54,350 nucleotides of DNA from Ectothiorhodospiraceae bacterium (lineage in GTDB: Bacteria; Pseudomonadota; Gammaproteobacteria; HK1), in contig JACKNM010000026.1 of assembly GCA_024234875.1 (NCBI GenBank), forward strand, positions 1 through 54,350, read 5' to 3'. The notes below the pieces were generated by a model. The model saw nothing but the letters and a program-made list of their open reading frames with translations, made no database searches and was not told the origin of the DNA. The translations under genes and the position numbers were made by a program. Shown here piece by piece: positions 47,057 to 54,350 of this stretch. Each line of letters opens with the position of its first letter. The stretch's first letter is position 1.

Positions 47057-48223
47057 ATGACCGTTCCCGTCCCAGCCGCCCACCTGCCGCTCGACGGCGT
47101 CCGCGTGGTCGAGGTCGGAACCAGCGTGGCCGCGCCCTACGCCACCTGGATCCTGGCCGCGCTCGGTGCCGACGTGGTCAAGGTCGAGCGCCCGGGCAAG
47201 GGCGACGACGCCCGCCAGTGGGGCGAGCTGTTCGCCGACGGTCGCAGCTCCATCTTCGAGGCGCTGAACCGCGACAAGCGCGGCATCTCGGTCGACTTGA
47301 AGGATCCGGCGGCGTTGGAGCGGCTGCGCTCGCGCGTGATCGCGGGCGCCGACGTGGTGCTGCAGAACCTCCGTCCCGGGCACGTCGCCCGCTATGGGCT
47401 CGACGCCGCCACCCTCACCGCCGCCGACCCGCGACTCGTCTACTGCAACATCTGGGCCTTCGGGGCCAGCGGACCGCTGAAGGACCACCCCGGCTACGAC
47501 CCGCTGATGCAGGCCTACGGCGGCATCATGAGCGTCACCGGCGAGATGGGCCGCGCGCCGGTACGGGTCGGCACCTCGATCATCGACATGGGCACCGGCA
47601 TGTGGTGCGCGATCGGCATCCTGGCGGCGCTGCGCCGGCGCGAGGTCACCGGCCTCGGCTGCGTGGTCGACGCGTCGCTGTTCGAGACCGCGCTCGGCTG
47701 GATGACCTACCACGCGACCGGCTATCAGGCGAGCGGCGAGAACCCCGTCCGCCGCGGCTCCGGCGCGCCGGGCATGGTGCCGTACCAGGCGTTTCGCTGC
47801 GCCGACGGCTACCTGATGATCGCGGCGCCGAACGACAAGCTGTTCGTCGCCCTGTGCGGAGTCCTCGGACGGCCGCAGTGGCCGGAGGACCCGCGCTTCG
47901 CGTCCAATCAGGCCCGCTACGCGAACCAGCCGGCGCTGATCGAGGCGATCGAGGCGATCACCGTCACCGCCGATCGCGCGCACTGGCGGCGCCTGCTCGA
48001 GGCCGCCGGCATTCCCTGCGCCCCCGACCAGACCACCTCGGAGATGCTGGCCGATCCGCAGACCCGGGCGCTCGGCATCCTCCAGCACCTGCCGGGCAAC
48101 CCGCTCGAGCTGATGGGCCTGCCGCTCAGCTTCGACGGCACCCGCCCGCCACTGCGCGAGCACGCCCCGGCGCTCGGCGAGCACGACCGCGCGTTGCTCG
48201 GAGACGACACCGATGCGCACTGA
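47057..48223 (+). CDS. CaiB/BaiF family CoA transferase (operon first gene)
   Basis: 388 residues, class III CoA transferase: GVRVVEVGTSVAAPYATWIL, LGADVVKVERPGKGDDAR, LNRDKRGISVDLKDP, and catalytic Asp region DHPGYDPLMQAYGGIM. It would activate a carboxylic acid by transfer of CoA from another thioester. It begins a four-gene set and overlaps the hydratase gene by 11 bp. It is distinct in sequence from the CoA transferase at 35394. Confidence 0.9.
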   Translation: MTVPVPAAHLPLDGVRVVEVGTSVAAPYATWILAALGADVVKVERPGKGDDARQWGELFADGRSSIFEALNRDKRGISVDLKDPAALERLRSRVIAGADVVLQNLRPGHVARYGLDAATLTAADPRLVYCNIWAFGASGPLKDHPGYDPLMQAYGGIMSVTGEMGRAPVRVGTSIIDMGTGMWCAIGILAALRRREVTGLGCVVDASLFETALGWMTYHATGYQASGENPVRRGSGAPGMVPYQAFRCADGYLMIAAPNDKLFVALCGVLGRPQWPEDPRFASNQARYANQPALIEAIEAITVTADRAHWRRLLEAAGIPCAPDQTTSEMLADPQTRALGILQHLPGNPLELMGLPLSFDGTRPPLREHAPALGEHDRALLGDDTDAH

Positions 48224-49007
48224 GTTCGAGACCATCGCCGTCGAGCGCGTCGACGAGCACGTGCTGATGCTCGTCCTCGACCGCCCCCACGCCGCCAACG
48301 CGATCGACACCCAGATGGGTTACGACCTGCGCGATCTGTTCCTCGATCTCTACGTCGACCAGGAGGACGTGCGCTGCATCGTGCTCACGGGTCGCGGCGA
48401 GCGCGCGTTCTGCGCCGGCGGCGATCTGAAGGAACGCAACGGCATGACCGACGCCGACTGGCAGCGTCAGCACGCGCTGTTCGAGCAGATGGTCCGCGCG
48501 ATTCGCGAATGCCCGATCACCTTGCTCGGCGCGATCAACGGCGCCGCCTACGGCGGCGGCTGCGAGCTCACACTGCTCACCGACTTCGCGTATGCGGCGC
48601 GCACCGCGCGCTTCGCGCTCACCGAGATCACGCTCGGCATCATGCCCGGCGCGATGGGCACCCAGAATCTGCCGCACGCGGTGGGTGAGCGCCGGGCCAA
48701 GGAGATCATCCTCACCGGCCAGCCGTTCAGCGCCGAGGACGCGCTCGCCTGGGGTATGGTCAACCGGTTGTGCGAGCCCGAGCACCTGCTCGCCGAGGCG
48801 ATGGCCACCGCGCGCCGAATCGCCGCCAACGCGCCGATCGCGTTGATGCAGGCCAAGAAGTCGATGAGCGTGGCGACTCAAGTCGATCGGCACACCGGTT
48901 ACCAGTTCGAGATCGAGGCCTACAACCGGATGGTTCCGACGGAGGATCGGCAAGAAGGCGTGCGCGCCTTCAACGAGAAGCGTCGACCGCGCTTTCGCGG
49001 GCGCTGA
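48213..49007 (+). CDS. Enoyl-CoA hydratase/isomerase family protein
   Basis: 264 residues of the crotonase fold. The oxyanion hole is in RAFCAGGDLKE and NGAAYGGGCEL; candidate catalytic glutamates are in GGGCEL and FALTEITLGIMPG. The ATG at 48213 lies inside the end of the CoA transferase gene. In this operon it probably hydrates the double bond introduced by the acyl-CoA dehydrogenase. The chain length or branching of the substrate is not known. Confidence 0.9.
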   Translation: MRTEFETIAVERVDEHVLMLVLDRPHAANAIDTQMGYDLRDLFLDLYVDQEDVRCIVLTGRGERAFCAGGDLKERNGMTDADWQRQHALFEQMVRAIRECPITLLGAINGAAYGGGCELTLLTDFAYAARTARFALTEITLGIMPGAMGTQNLPHAVGERRAKEIILTGQPFSAEDALAWGMVNRLCEPEHLLAEAMATARRIAANAPIALMQAKKSMSVATQVDRHTGYQFEIEAYNRMVPTEDRQEGVRAFNEKRRPRFRGR

Positions 49008-49121
49008 CGACCGCGCGCCGTCACCCGATCACCGGCGAGCATCGCGCCGCCGGACCACTGCACCGAGCGGGCCGCCATCGGCCCCAGACGATCGCGGCCG
49101 CGGCCGCGAGGAGGAGCTCCA

Positions 49122-50069
49122 ATGCGACCAGGCATCGACGTAGAGGTCCACGAGGTCGGACCGCGTGACGGGCTACAGAGCATCCCGACCGTGTTCACGA
49201 CCGAGGCCAAGCTCGCCTGGATCCGGGCCGAGGCCGCCGCCGGCGTGGCCGAGATCGAGGTCGGCTCGTTCGTGCCGCCGAAGCTGCTGCCGCAGATGGC
49301 GGACGCGGCGGAGGTCGTCGCGCGTGCCCGCGAGATCGAGGGGCTGACGGTTTCCGCCCTGGTGCCGAACTTCAAGGGCGCGACCAACGGCTTCGCCGCG
49401 CACCCGCACAAGCTGAACTACGTGCTGTCGGTCTCCGAGGCGCACAACCAGTCGAACGTCCGGCGCTCGGTGCAGGAGTCGCTCGACGACTTCGCGCGCA
49501 TCATCGACTATCGCAACGCCGATCCGCAGCTCCGTGACATCGTCGTCGCCAGCGGTGTCGCCACCTCGTTCGGCTGCACCATCTCCGGCCCGGTGCCGGT
49601 CGCCGACGTGATGCGGGTGGCCGAGGGGCTGCTCGCCCGTGGCGCCGACGAGCTCGCGGTGGCCGACACCGTCGGCTACGGCAATCCACGCCAGGTGAAG
49701 GCGCTGTTCACCGAGTTGTTCGCGACCATCGGAAGCGACGTCAGCGTGGTCGCCCACTTCCACGACACGCGCGGGCTCGGCCTCGCCAACGTGACCGCCG
49801 CGCTCGAGGCCGGGGTGCGGAAGTTCGACGCCTCCCTCGGCGGGCTCGGCGGCTGTCCCTACGCGCCCGGTGCCACCGGCAACATCGTGATGGACGATCT
49901 GGTGTTCATGCTGGAATCCATGGGCCTGCGGACCGGCGTCGACCTCGACCGACTGCTGGAGGCGCGCGAGATCATGGAGACGAGCCTTCGCGGCGAGCCG
50001 ACCCATGGTGCCTACGCGAAGGCCGGTCCACCCAAGGGCTTCGTGCCCGCCTCGGCAGTGGCGGAGTGA
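49122..50069 (+). CDS. Hydroxymethylglutaryl-CoA lyase family protein
   Basis: 315 residues, a DRE-TIM barrel lyase. HEVGPRDGLQS and HFHDTRGLGLAN supply the metal site, and Cys245 in GGLGGCPYAPGATGN is the catalytic cysteine of the HMG-CoA lyase signature. Members cleave 3-hydroxy-3-methylacyl-CoAs. The ATG at 49122 has a strong GAGGAGGAG site after a 114-bp gap that contains only G+C-rich sequence. The true substrate may be HMG-CoA or a relative such as citramalyl-CoA. Confidence 0.88.
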   Translation: MRPGIDVEVHEVGPRDGLQSIPTVFTTEAKLAWIRAEAAAGVAEIEVGSFVPPKLLPQMADAAEVVARAREIEGLTVSALVPNFKGATNGFAAHPHKLNYVLSVSEAHNQSNVRRSVQESLDDFARIIDYRNADPQLRDIVVASGVATSFGCTISGPVPVADVMRVAEGLLARGADELAVADTVGYGNPRQVKALFTELFATIGSDVSVVAHFHDTRGLGLANVTAALEAGVRKFDASLGGLGGCPYAPGATGNIVMDDLVFMLESMGLRTGVDLDRLLEAREIMETSLRGEPTHGAYAKAGPPKGFVPASAVAE

Positions 50070-50076
50070 TCGACCG

Positions 50077-51252
50077 ATGAGTGATGCGGTGACGATGACG
50101 TTGGGCGAGGACTACCCCGAGATTCGCGAGGCGGTGGCCCGCATCTGCGAGGGCTATCCCGGCGAGTACTGGCGCAAGCTCGAGGACGAGCGTGGCTACC
50201 CCACCGAGTTCGTCCGTGCCCTCACCGAGGCCGGCTTCCTCGGTGCGCTGATTCCGGAGGAGTACGGTGGGGCCGGACTGCCGATGCGCGCGGCGGCGGT
50301 GATCCTCGAGACCATCCACGCCAGCGGCTGCTCGGCCGGTGCATGCCATGCGCAGATGTACATCATGGGCGCGCTGCTGCGGCACGGCTCGGACGAGCAG
50401 AAGCGGCGCTATCTCCCGGGTATCGCGAGTGGCGAGCTACGGCTGCAGGCGTTCGGCGTGACCGAGCCGACCAGCGGCACCGACACCACGAGCCTGCGCA
50501 CCCGCGCGGTGCGCGACGGCGACGAGTACGTGGTCAACGGCCAGAAGGTGTGGACCAGTCGCGCCCTGCACTCGGACCTGATGCTGCTGCTCGCGCGCAC
50601 CACGCCGGTCGAGCAGGCAGGGAAGAAGACCCTCGGTCTCTCGGTGTTCCTGGTCGATCTGCGCGAGGTGCGCGGCAAGGGCTGCGACATCCAGCCGATC
50701 GACGCGATGATCAACCACAACACCACCCAGGTGTTCTTCGACGACATGCGTATCCCCGCCTCGAGCCTGATCGGCGAGGAGGGACGCGGCTTCTACTACA
50801 TCCTCGACGGCATGAATGCCGAGCGGATCCTGATCGCGAGCGAGTCGATCGGCGACGGTCGCTATTTCACCCGTCGCGCGGTCGAGTACGCCAAGGAGCG
50901 GGTGGTCTTCGGCCGTCCGATCGGACAGAACCAGGGCATCCAGTTCCCGATCGCGCGGGCCCACGCCGAGATCGAGGCCGCGGATCTCATGAACCGCAAG
51001 GCCGCGGCGCTGTTCCAGGCGGGCGCTGACTGCGGGGCGGAGGCGAACATGGCGAAGATGCTCGCCTCGGAGGCCGCATGGCACGCCGGCGAGGCGGCGA
51101 TGCAGACCTTCGGCGGCTTCTCCTACGCCCGTGAGTACGACATCGAGCGCAAGTGGCGCGAGACGCGGCTGATGCAGATCGCTCCGATCTCCACCAACCT
51201 CATCCTCTCCTACATCGGGCAGCACGTGCTCGGCATGCCGCGGTCGTTCTGA
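50077..51252 (+). CDS. Acyl-CoA dehydrogenase
   Basis: 391 residues with the standard three-domain flavoprotein plan: helical N-terminal part with IPEEYGGAGLPM, beta domain with AFGVTEPTSGTDTTSLRTRA and GQKVWTSRA, and C-terminal domain with ERVVFGRPIGQNQGIQFPIA and QTFGGFSYAREYDIERKWRE. It introduces a 2,3 double bond into an acyl-CoA with FAD and passes electrons to electron-transfer flavoprotein. The ATG at 50077 follows the lyase gene by seven bases and gives the family start. It ends the operon. Confidence 0.92.
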   Translation: MSDAVTMTLGEDYPEIREAVARICEGYPGEYWRKLEDERGYPTEFVRALTEAGFLGALIPEEYGGAGLPMRAAAVILETIHASGCSAGACHAQMYIMGALLRHGSDEQKRRYLPGIASGELRLQAFGVTEPTSGTDTTSLRTRAVRDGDEYVVNGQKVWTSRALHSDLMLLLARTTPVEQAGKKTLGLSVFLVDLREVRGKGCDIQPIDAMINHNTTQVFFDDMRIPASSLIGEEGRGFYYILDGMNAERILIASESIGDGRYFTRRAVEYAKERVVFGRPIGQNQGIQFPIARAHAEIEAADLMNRKAAALFQAGADCGAEANMAKMLASEAAWHAGEAAMQTFGGFSYAREYDIERKWRETRLMQIAPISTNLILSYIGQHVLGMPRSF

Positions 51253-51333
51253 CGCGCCTCCAACCGCGCGCGCCGCGCACGCCGCGAGGCGTCCGAGCCG
51301 CGCGCGATCGCGATGCCGCGGGGGAGCGCCGTC

Positions 51334-51732
51334 TCAGCCGCGTGCGGTCGCGGCTCGGGCACGCCGCGCCGCGGCGCGATCCTGCACCAGCCATCCGAGC
51401 AGCATCGCGAAGCACGACAGCACGAACAGCTTGTTCACGAACCAGTTGGTGCGCCACATCGACCAGTCCGGCTCGAGCAGGAACAGGGTGAGCTTGGCCG
51501 CGACAATCGTGACCTCTGCCACGGCAACCACCGTCGCCAGTGCGACAACATAGGGCGCACGGCGAAGCAATGCCCAGGCCACCCACACATGCACCAACGG
51601 CCACAGGTCCCAGTACACGTGCTCGAGCAGCGGCGTGCCGTGGCCGAGCGCCCAGCCGATCGGCAGGGCGTACTTGATGACCACCGTCCAGGCCGCCAGC
51701 ACGATCAGGAAGTGGGCCAGGAACAACCTCAA
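51334..51732 (-). CDS. Small integral membrane protein of unknown function, TTG start
   Basis: 132 residues with four hydrophobic helices (about 2-25, 42-60, 64-83, 97-117) and a basic Ala/Arg C-terminal tail. The TTG at 51732 has a GTGAGGG ribosome site six bases upstream and starts MRLFLAHFLIVL. Aromatic residues cluster in loops (EHVYWDLWPLVHVW, PDWSMWRTNW). No family was recognised. It is transcribed opposite to both neighbours. Confidence 0.65.
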   Translation of the reverse strand: MRLFLAHFLIVLAAWTVVIKYALPIGWALGHGTPLLEHVYWDLWPLVHVWVAWALLRRAPYVVALATVVAVAEVTIVAAKLTLFLLEPDWSMWRTNWFVNKLFVLSCFAMLLGWLVQDRAAARRARAATARG

Positions 51733-51933
51733 CGAACGCCCTCACGCCACGACTCGGTTCACCCGCGGCGCATCGGTCGTGCGACCTGCACCGCCTCGGC
51801 GGCGGGCTCCGGAACACCACCGGCGCGCCGCCATGGGCGCTAGATTACCCCGAGCGATCACTGTCCGCCGATGGCGCCGCCGGGCACCATCGGCCACGAC
51901 CTCGGAATCCGACCTGCACAGGGAGATGCATCG

Positions 51934-53421
51934 ATGATTCGCACGAGCGCACGCACCGCGATGTCGGTGAGCCTGGCGGCGCTGCTGGCCGCGCCAGCGG
52001 TGACCAGGGCCCACTCGCCGCACGACTGCCCGCCCGACCTGGCCGACCGCCCCACCGTCGGCGGACACCTCGAGCACGCCGACATCGTCGACGGCACGGT
52101 GTCGTTGCGTCGTGTCCTCGCGGCCGGTGAGGCCCTGTTCGTCGCCCGCTTCAACACCTGCGACGGCCAGGGCCGCCCGGCCACCACCGGCGCCGGCGAG
52201 CGCCGCCTTCCCGACCAACCGTCGTTCGTTCGCACCTCCGCACCCGAGTCCAACAGCTGCGCCGGCTGCCATGCCGATCCGCGCCCCGGTGGCTCGGGGG
52301 ACATCGTGGCCAATGTCTTCGTGCTGGCACAGGCGCTCGACCCGGTCACCTTCTCGGTCGCTCCCGAGCACAGCAACGAGCGCAACACCCCCGGGATGTT
52401 CGGCGCCGGCCCGATCGAGCTGCTCGCGCGCGAGATGACCCGGGATCTGCAGGCGCAGGCCGTCGGACTCGCCGACGGCGAGCACGTGCTGCGCACCAAG
52501 GGCATCGAGTTCGAGGTCGAGATGCAGGCGGGGCGCGTGGTCGCCAGCCGCGGCGTCGACACCGACCTCGTCGTGCGTCCGTTCCATCAGTCGGGCGGCG
52601 TGGTGTCGTTGCGCGAGTTCACCGTCAACGCCCTCAACCATCACCACGGCATGCAGGCCGAGGAGCGCTTCGACCTCGATCCGGGGCACGACCTCGACCC
52701 CGACCACGACGGCGACGGCGTCACCCGCGAGCTCACCGTCGGCGACGTCACCGCGCTCACGCTGTGGCAGGCGAGCCTCGGTGTACCGGGGCGGGTACTC
52801 CCCGCCGACCCGCGCCAGCGCGCCGCGGCTCGCCGCGGCGAGCGCCTGTTCTCGGCCATCGGATGCGACGGCTGCCATCGCCCCGCCCTGCACCTCGACG
52901 ACCCCGTGTTCGTCGAGCCTGGCCCGTACAACCCGCCCGGAACCTTTGCCGACGACACCCACGCGGTGGCGATCGACCTGACCCGAGTCGGCGAATGGCC
53001 GCGCCTCGAGCGCTCGCGACGCGGCGGCGCGGTGGTCCGCGCCTACACCGACCTGAAGCGCCACAACCTCTGTGATCCGCCCGACATGCCGGACGCCGTC
53101 CGCCACTTCTGCAACGAGCTGCTCGACCAGGGCCGACCGGCCCAGGACGGTCGGCCGGGAGCCGAGCTCTTTCTCACCCGCAAGCTCTGGGATGCGGGAA
53201 GCTCCGCGCCCTACGGCCACCGCGGTGACCTGACCACCCTGGCCGAGGCCACCCTCGCCCACGGCGGCGAGGCCCGGGCGACGCGTGACGCCTTTGCCGC
53301 CCTCGGCGTCGAGGACCAGCGGGCGGTGATGGACTTCCTGCGCTCGCTCCAGGTGCTACCGGCGGATCGGCGCGGTCATCGGGACGACCACCACGCGGAG
53401 CACGCTCCCCGCCATCGCTGA
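51934..53421 (+). CDS. Periplasmic di-heme c-type oxidoreductase (DHOR/peroxidase-like)
   Basis: 495 residues with a signal peptide (residues 1-26, cleavage near TRA-HSP). There are two c-type heme sites: Cys109-AG-Cys-His113 and Cys311-DG-Cys-His315. The order and length match the di-heme oxidoreductase family (thiol oxidoreductase-like, related to di-heme cytochrome c peroxidases). Between the hemes, residues 255-266 (DPDHDGDGVTRE) look like an EF-hand calcium loop. The His-rich C terminus (RGHRDDHHAEHAPRHR) could bind metal. The ATG at 51934 has an AGGGAG site. Substrate unknown; a periplasmic redox role in a sulfur oxidiser is plausible. Confidence 0.85.
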   Translation: MIRTSARTAMSVSLAALLAAPAVTRAHSPHDCPPDLADRPTVGGHLEHADIVDGTVSLRRVLAAGEALFVARFNTCDGQGRPATTGAGERRLPDQPSFVRTSAPESNSCAGCHADPRPGGSGDIVANVFVLAQALDPVTFSVAPEHSNERNTPGMFGAGPIELLAREMTRDLQAQAVGLADGEHVLRTKGIEFEVEMQAGRVVASRGVDTDLVVRPFHQSGGVVSLREFTVNALNHHHGMQAEERFDLDPGHDLDPDHDGDGVTRELTVGDVTALTLWQASLGVPGRVLPADPRQRAAARRGERLFSAIGCDGCHRPALHLDDPVFVEPGPYNPPGTFADDTHAVAIDLTRVGEWPRLERSRRGGAVVRAYTDLKRHNLCDPPDMPDAVRHFCNELLDQGRPAQDGRPGAELFLTRKLWDAGSSAPYGHRGDLTTLAEATLAHGGEARATRDAFAALGVEDQRAVMDFLRSLQVLPADRRGHRDDHHAEHAPRHR

Positions 53422-53518
53422 GCGCGACGGCAGCACCGCCGGCCGACGCATCCGCTCAAGCACGCCAGGCGTCGGCCGATACTCGCGACGAGGTACCAAC
53501 CGCGCAGCCGAGTCGCCC

Positions 53519-54295
53519 GTGTCGTCGATCGCCCCGACCAGCGCCCACTTCCCGGCCGCCCATGTCCGCATGGGCGGCTCGGGGCACACCCCGAGCGCAG
53601 CCGGCGCGTCACCACCGATGCGCGGCGCCGAGGACGGGCACGACGACCCGTCGGCCACCGCCCGCGCCGGGGATGCCGAGCAGAGCGGCGGGCGTGGCCG
53701 CGAGCCGGGCGAAGGGACCCGTAAGGTGGACGCGGCGGGGCTCTCGGAGGCCGACCGCCGCCTGGTGACCGAGCTGCGCGCGCGAGACATGGAGGTCCGC
53801 GCCCACGAGCAGGCCCACCTCGCCGCCGCCGGCCAGCTCGCAACCGGCGGTCCCTCTTTCGAGACCGTCCGCGGCCCCGATGGCCGGCAGTACGCGGTGG
53901 CCGGCGAGGTCCACATCGACACCGCTCCGGTTCCCGGGGATCCGGAGGCGACGCTACGCAAGGCAGCGCAGATTCGACGCGCCGCGACGGCTCCGGCCGA
54001 GCCCTCGGGCCAGGATCTCGCGGTCGCCGCGCAGGCGAGCGCGATGGCGCAGCAGGCGCGCGCCGAGCTGATGACCCAGCGCCTCGCCGGCACCGACGGC
54101 GAAGGGACTCCGAGCCGCGAGGTCGGCGCCACCGACGCGCGCGGGCGCGCCGAGGAGACCTCGAACGGCCATTGCGCGATCTGCGGCGGCGCCCACTCGG
54201 CGGGAGACCACTCGAGCGCCAACGTCACCCGCATCGAGCACGCGGTGGCCGGTACCCGGCCAGCGGAGCCGCCCCGCATCAGCCTCCAGGCCTGA
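53519..54295 (+). CDS. Putative metalloprotease, SprA/CJM1_0395-like
   Basis: 258 residues. The central block VRAHEQAHLAAAGQLATGG contains a zincin-type HExxH motif (His96-Glu-Gln-Ala-His100), and GPDGRQYAVAGEVHIDTAPV follows, as in the SprA/CJM1_0395 family. A third zinc ligand is not certain. The N terminus (1-80) is low-complexity and a CxxC pair (CAICGG) lies near residue 220. No signal peptide is seen. The GTG at 53519 has no ribosome site; an ATG at 53570 is an alternative, so the start is unsure. Proteolytic activity is not proven for this family. Confidence 0.72.
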   Translation: MSSIAPTSAHFPAAHVRMGGSGHTPSAAGASPPMRGAEDGHDDPSATARAGDAEQSGGRGREPGEGTRKVDAAGLSEADRRLVTELRARDMEVRAHEQAHLAAAGQLATGGPSFETVRGPDGRQYAVAGEVHIDTAPVPGDPEATLRKAAQIRRAATAPAEPSGQDLAVAAQASAMAQQARAELMTQRLAGTDGEGTPSREVGATDARGRAEETSNGHCAICGGAHSAGDHSSANVTRIEHAVAGTRPAEPPRISLQA

Positions 54296-54350
54296 GAGGG
54301 TGACTCCGAGATGAAGACCTACTGCGAGGCTCGCTGAGCGCGCCTGGCTG

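Noticed and set aside
54311..54337. Eight-codon reading frame near the right edge
   Set aside because: Too short, no ribosome site or regulatory context that would mark it as a leader peptide; the last 55 bases show no other feature.

Overview
The window is about 70% G+C, almost entirely protein-coding, and looks chromosomal. The gene families (DsrEFH/DsrC, the Pil-Chp chemosensory system, TamA/TamB, DNA polymerase II, Tdh/Kbl, GMP reductase) point to a gammaproteobacterium, probably one that oxidises sulfur compounds through the reverse Dsr pathway. No rRNA, tRNA, CRISPR array, transposase or integrase was recognised. Repeats are limited to short palindromic elements in a few intergenic gaps.

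Layout. (1) 1-2708, minus strand: a DsbD N-terminal-domain protein followed by dsrE-dsrF-dsrH-dsrC-dsrM, tightly coupled and running off the left edge, probably into dsrK. The genes form a cytoplasmic sulfur relay that ends at a membrane cytochrome b. dsrAB is not at the head of this unit; the DsbD-like gene is, with its own candidate promoter and operator. (2) 2805-3694: a small membrane protein (DUF6356) divergent from an Lrp/AsnC regulator, with a clean palindrome between them, then a cluster of hairpin repeats. (3) 3858-17668, minus strand: a 14-kb type IV pilus chemosensory operon, pilG-chpA-pilH-pilI-(Cache protein)-pilJ-second hybrid CheA-fimX. It has two CheA-type kinases, no visible CheR/CheB pair, and a degenerate GGDEF-EAL protein at the end that links it to c-di-GMP. 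(4) 17896-21750: an iron- or phosphonate-type ABC importer whose ATPase gene is convergent with, and overlaps, the permease gene. (5) 21871-24225: DNA polymerase II. (6) 24581-29243: korC-korA-korB, a 2-oxoacid:ferredoxin oxidoreductase with an attached NAD(P)H/ferredoxin flavoprotein. (7) 29433-34210: tamA-tamB. (8) 34304-42564: a mixed metabolic stretch (YdcZ transporter, NIPSNAP protein, CoA transferase, large alpha/beta hydrolase, TPP enzyme, PilZ protein, DUF1932 oxidoreductase, AlkB-type dioxygenase). (9) 42844-46953: an acidic-tailed protein, tdh-kbl threonine degradation, and GMP reductase. (10) 47057-51252: a four-gene acyl-CoA catabolic operon behind a near-consensus promoter with a palindromic operator. 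(11) 51334-54295: a small membrane protein, a periplasmic di-heme c-type oxidoreductase, and a putative metalloprotease.

How it fits together. Sulfur handled by DsrE/DsrH can be loaded on the two C-terminal cysteines of DsrC and oxidised with electrons entering the quinone pool through DsrM. KorABC can exchange electrons between 2-oxoglutarate (or another 2-oxoacid), ferredoxin and NAD(P). The Pil-Chp/FimX block would control surface motility, and a PilZ protein elsewhere in the window adds a second c-di-GMP link. All functional statements come from motif reading without database search.
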